Source of the DNA: an uncultured Bacteroidota bacterium
Lineage (GTDB): Bacteria > Bacteroidota > Bacteroidia > Chitinophagales > Saprospiraceae
Assembly (NCBI GenBank): GCA_937870795.1
Contig: CALMWS010000387.1
Span: 1-64,000, forward strand
Length of the DNA: 64,000 nt
Direction of reading: 5' to 3'
Made by a program: the position numbers and the translations under genes. The notes under the pieces were generated by a model. The model made no database searches, was not told the DNA's origin, and saw only the letters and a list, made by a program, of their open reading frames with translations. Positions 62,552 to 64,000 of this stretch are shown here, one piece after another; position 1 is the stretch's first letter; each line of letters begins with the position of its first letter.

Positions 62552-64000
62552 TTACGGATAGTGGCTAATTACAGTAAAACCCGGCTGCAACGGATTTGCT
62601 TCCTTTTTTAGGGTATCAAAAAAATTTGGACCCAGGGTTAGATAATACTGCATAAAATTGTCGTGCCTTTCCTGAAGACCACCGCCTGGAAAAAGTTTGT
62701 TTTTTAGATTTGTAAGTTGGTTGATGGCTGTTTCTTCATTTTTCTTAATGGCTCTTTTTATTCTTTGTTCTATGTGCTCAACCGATTTTGTCACTTTTAC
62801 CTTTTCTGCCTCTACAAAGGAAGCAAGGGTTTTGTCAGCACCTGCCGCTTTGGATGCTATCAATTGAAAAATGTGTGCTATGCTTCCTGCTTCTTCCTCC
62901 AGTGAAATGTCAAAGCTTGTGGCTTTATGAATGTATTTATCTACCAGCAAGCTTTCTTCTAAAAATAAGTCTTGCCAAGCCATATCATGTTTGTTTAGGG
63001 TTTGACACTGGGCATTACTGATCCAAAGCATTGAATCTCGTCTCACCAATACAGGGAAAAAAATACCGAAATGCTCAAATTGTGTCTTTCTCTCCAGCCA
63101 GTAAGCTAGCTCACCCCCGCCTCCAATATAGGCCAGGTTGGGTAAAATGAACTCTTCATACAAGGGTCTGATGACTACATTGGGACTGAATTTTTCAGGT
63201 TGTTGCTCTAATAATTGTATGATCTCCTCCCTGCTGAATTTTAATTGAGTGTTGTTAATTTCAAAATGTTCTCCATTCAATACCACACGCTCCCTGACGC
63301 CATTTTCCATGTAAAAGAGATTGATCTCTCTGGCATGTGCTTGTGAGTGGTAGCCCAAACCTTGCCATCGATCCTGACTCTCGCGGATTAATTCTGCAGA
63401 AGGGTGGTCCAACAACTCTTGCTTCATCACTCCTTTAAAATGATCTTTCAAAGCTACATCATCCATGTTTAAAACAATCAGTCCATATCGGCCAAACAAT
63501 TGATTGAGCAATTTGAATACAAAATCATTGTATTGATTACTTCCCTCCAAAGCAGTATCCAGCATACTTGCCAATTCAACAGAAAATGGGCTTGTACCAA
63601 ACAATGATTTTACTTCTTCGATCACTATCGGTAGTCCATCCAATGTTAATCTGCCCACTGGCCCTTTCCCTTCATTTTGCCATACAATTTTACGTTGGAA
63701 AAGGTGTAAATGATTGATTTCTTCAAAATCATGGTCTTCACTGCCAGAGATGAAAATGGGTACAAAATGATATGAAGGGAAAGATACTTTTAGCTGTTCT
63801 GCCAAATTGATGGCAGAAAATATTTTGTAAATGTAATAAAGTGGCCCTGTAAGTAATGATGGCTGATGTGCTGTGACAACTGTAAAAGTATTTTCTTCAG
63901 ATAGCGCTGTGAGGTGTTGCGTTTGTAGCTCACTCATTTCATGACCATCATAATGTTTATACAACACGGATTGAAGCAATTTTCTGTCAATTGCATACCG
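62552..64000 (-). CDS. bshC: bacillithiol biosynthesis cysteine-adding enzyme, 5' end cut by window edge
   Basis: BshC adds cysteine to GlcN-malate, the last step of bacillithiol, a low-molecular-weight thiol. The frame stays open to base 64000, so about 40-50 N-terminal residues are missing from a protein usually near 530. Landmarks are VTAHQPSLLTGPLYYIYK, FVPIFISGSEDHDFEEINH, PNLAYIGGGGELAYWLE and the C-terminal FPGGGLQERHDNF. Tight coupling with photolyase suggests a shared stress-protection transcript, an inference. Confidence 0.92.
   Translation of the reverse strand, partial: RYAIDRKLLQSVLYKHYDGHEMSELQTQHLTALSEENTFTVVTAHQPSLLTGPLYYIYKIFSAINLAEQLKVSFPSYHFVPIFISGSEDHDFEEINHLHLFQRKIVWQNEGKGPVGRLTLDGLPIVIEEVKSLFGTSPFSVELASMLDTALEGSNQYNDFVFKLLNQLFGRYGLIVLNMDDVALKDHFKGVMKQELLDHPSAELIRESQDRWQGLGYHSQAHAREINLFYMENGVRERVVLNGEHFEINNTQLKFSREEIIQLLEQQPEKFSPNVVIRPLYEEFILPNLAYIGGGGELAYWLERKTQFEHFGIFFPVLVRRDSMLWISNAQCQTLNKHDMAWQDLFLEESLLVDKYIHKATSFDISLEEEAGSIAHIFQLIASKAAGADKTLASFVEAEKVKVTKSVEHIEQRIKRAIKKNEETAINQLTNLKNKLFPGGGLQERHDNFMQYYLTLGPNFFDTLKKEANPLQPGFTVISHYP

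Noticed and set aside
1..64000. CRISPR array, tRNA, rRNA, insertion sequence or prophage
   Set aside because: I saw no regularly spaced direct repeats, no transposase or phage gene, and no stretch resembling a structural RNA gene. A dedicated RNA search was not possible.

Overview
The window is chromosomal DNA from a Bacteroidota bacterium, probably a free-living or environmental member of the Saprospirales, Chitinophagales or Sphingobacteriales side of the phylum (the order is an inference). Four signs point to this phylum. LpxC and FabZ are fused into one protein. The phylum-specific -7 promoter box TAnnTTTG recurs, often 8-20 bases before the start codon. A short primary sigma factor of about 289 residues is present. 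DUF4252, PorG-like and BshC families also occur. I see no rRNA, tRNA, CRISPR, insertion sequence, prophage or plasmid feature; this is ordinary housekeeping chromosome with some poorly described accessory genes.

Layout. 1-3032: a GIY-YIG protein cut by the left edge, then a haem operon (hemC, a DnaQ-like protein lacking catalytic residues, hemD). 3334-9655: envelope operon lpxD, lpxC/fabZ, lpxA, orphan ABC ATPase, ddl, aspartate kinase. 9661-13283: PAP2-like membrane protein, secreted subtilase, PorG-like barrel. 13351-18164: recQ, glycosyltransferase, MsbA-like exporter. 18220-22472: small orphan secreted protein and a pair of M16 peptidases (one active, one HxxEH-less lipoprotein). 22506-25958: purB and ppk1. 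26074-28551: tpiA and a run of small membrane or lipoproteins. 28589-32539: tilS, dihydroorotase, glycerophosphodiesterase, small barrel. 32642-35888: MazG-like hydrolase, then an ECF sigma module with a single-TM putative anti-sigma protein and three DUF4252 paralogues. 35986-41656: lactonase, TPR lipoproteins, di-haem peroxidase, two paralogous barrels. 41765-49661: PBP1C and a thioester alpha-2-macroglobulin. 49809-55535: GmhB-like phosphatase, ridA, queE, mgsA, uvrC, GH20 hexosaminidase. 55543-59045: VWA-like membrane protein and a GATase-like secreted protein. 59046-64000: ssb, an unknown, rpoD, photolyase, and bshC cut by the right edge.

Functionally the window is dominated by envelope work: lipid A, peptidoglycan precursors and synthase, outer-membrane barrels, lipoproteins and secreted proteases. 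Core metabolism and repair genes are interspersed (haem, purine, pyrimidine, polyphosphate, TIM; RecQ, UvrC, photolyase, SSB). The least explained unit is the ECF sigma / repeat-bearing TM protein / triple DUF4252 operon. It has an ECF-style promoter directly before the sigma gene, which suggests autoregulation. I found no clearly new system; the most promising leads are that operon, the apparently dead exonuclease in the haem operon, and a palindrome-rich stretch before ssb.
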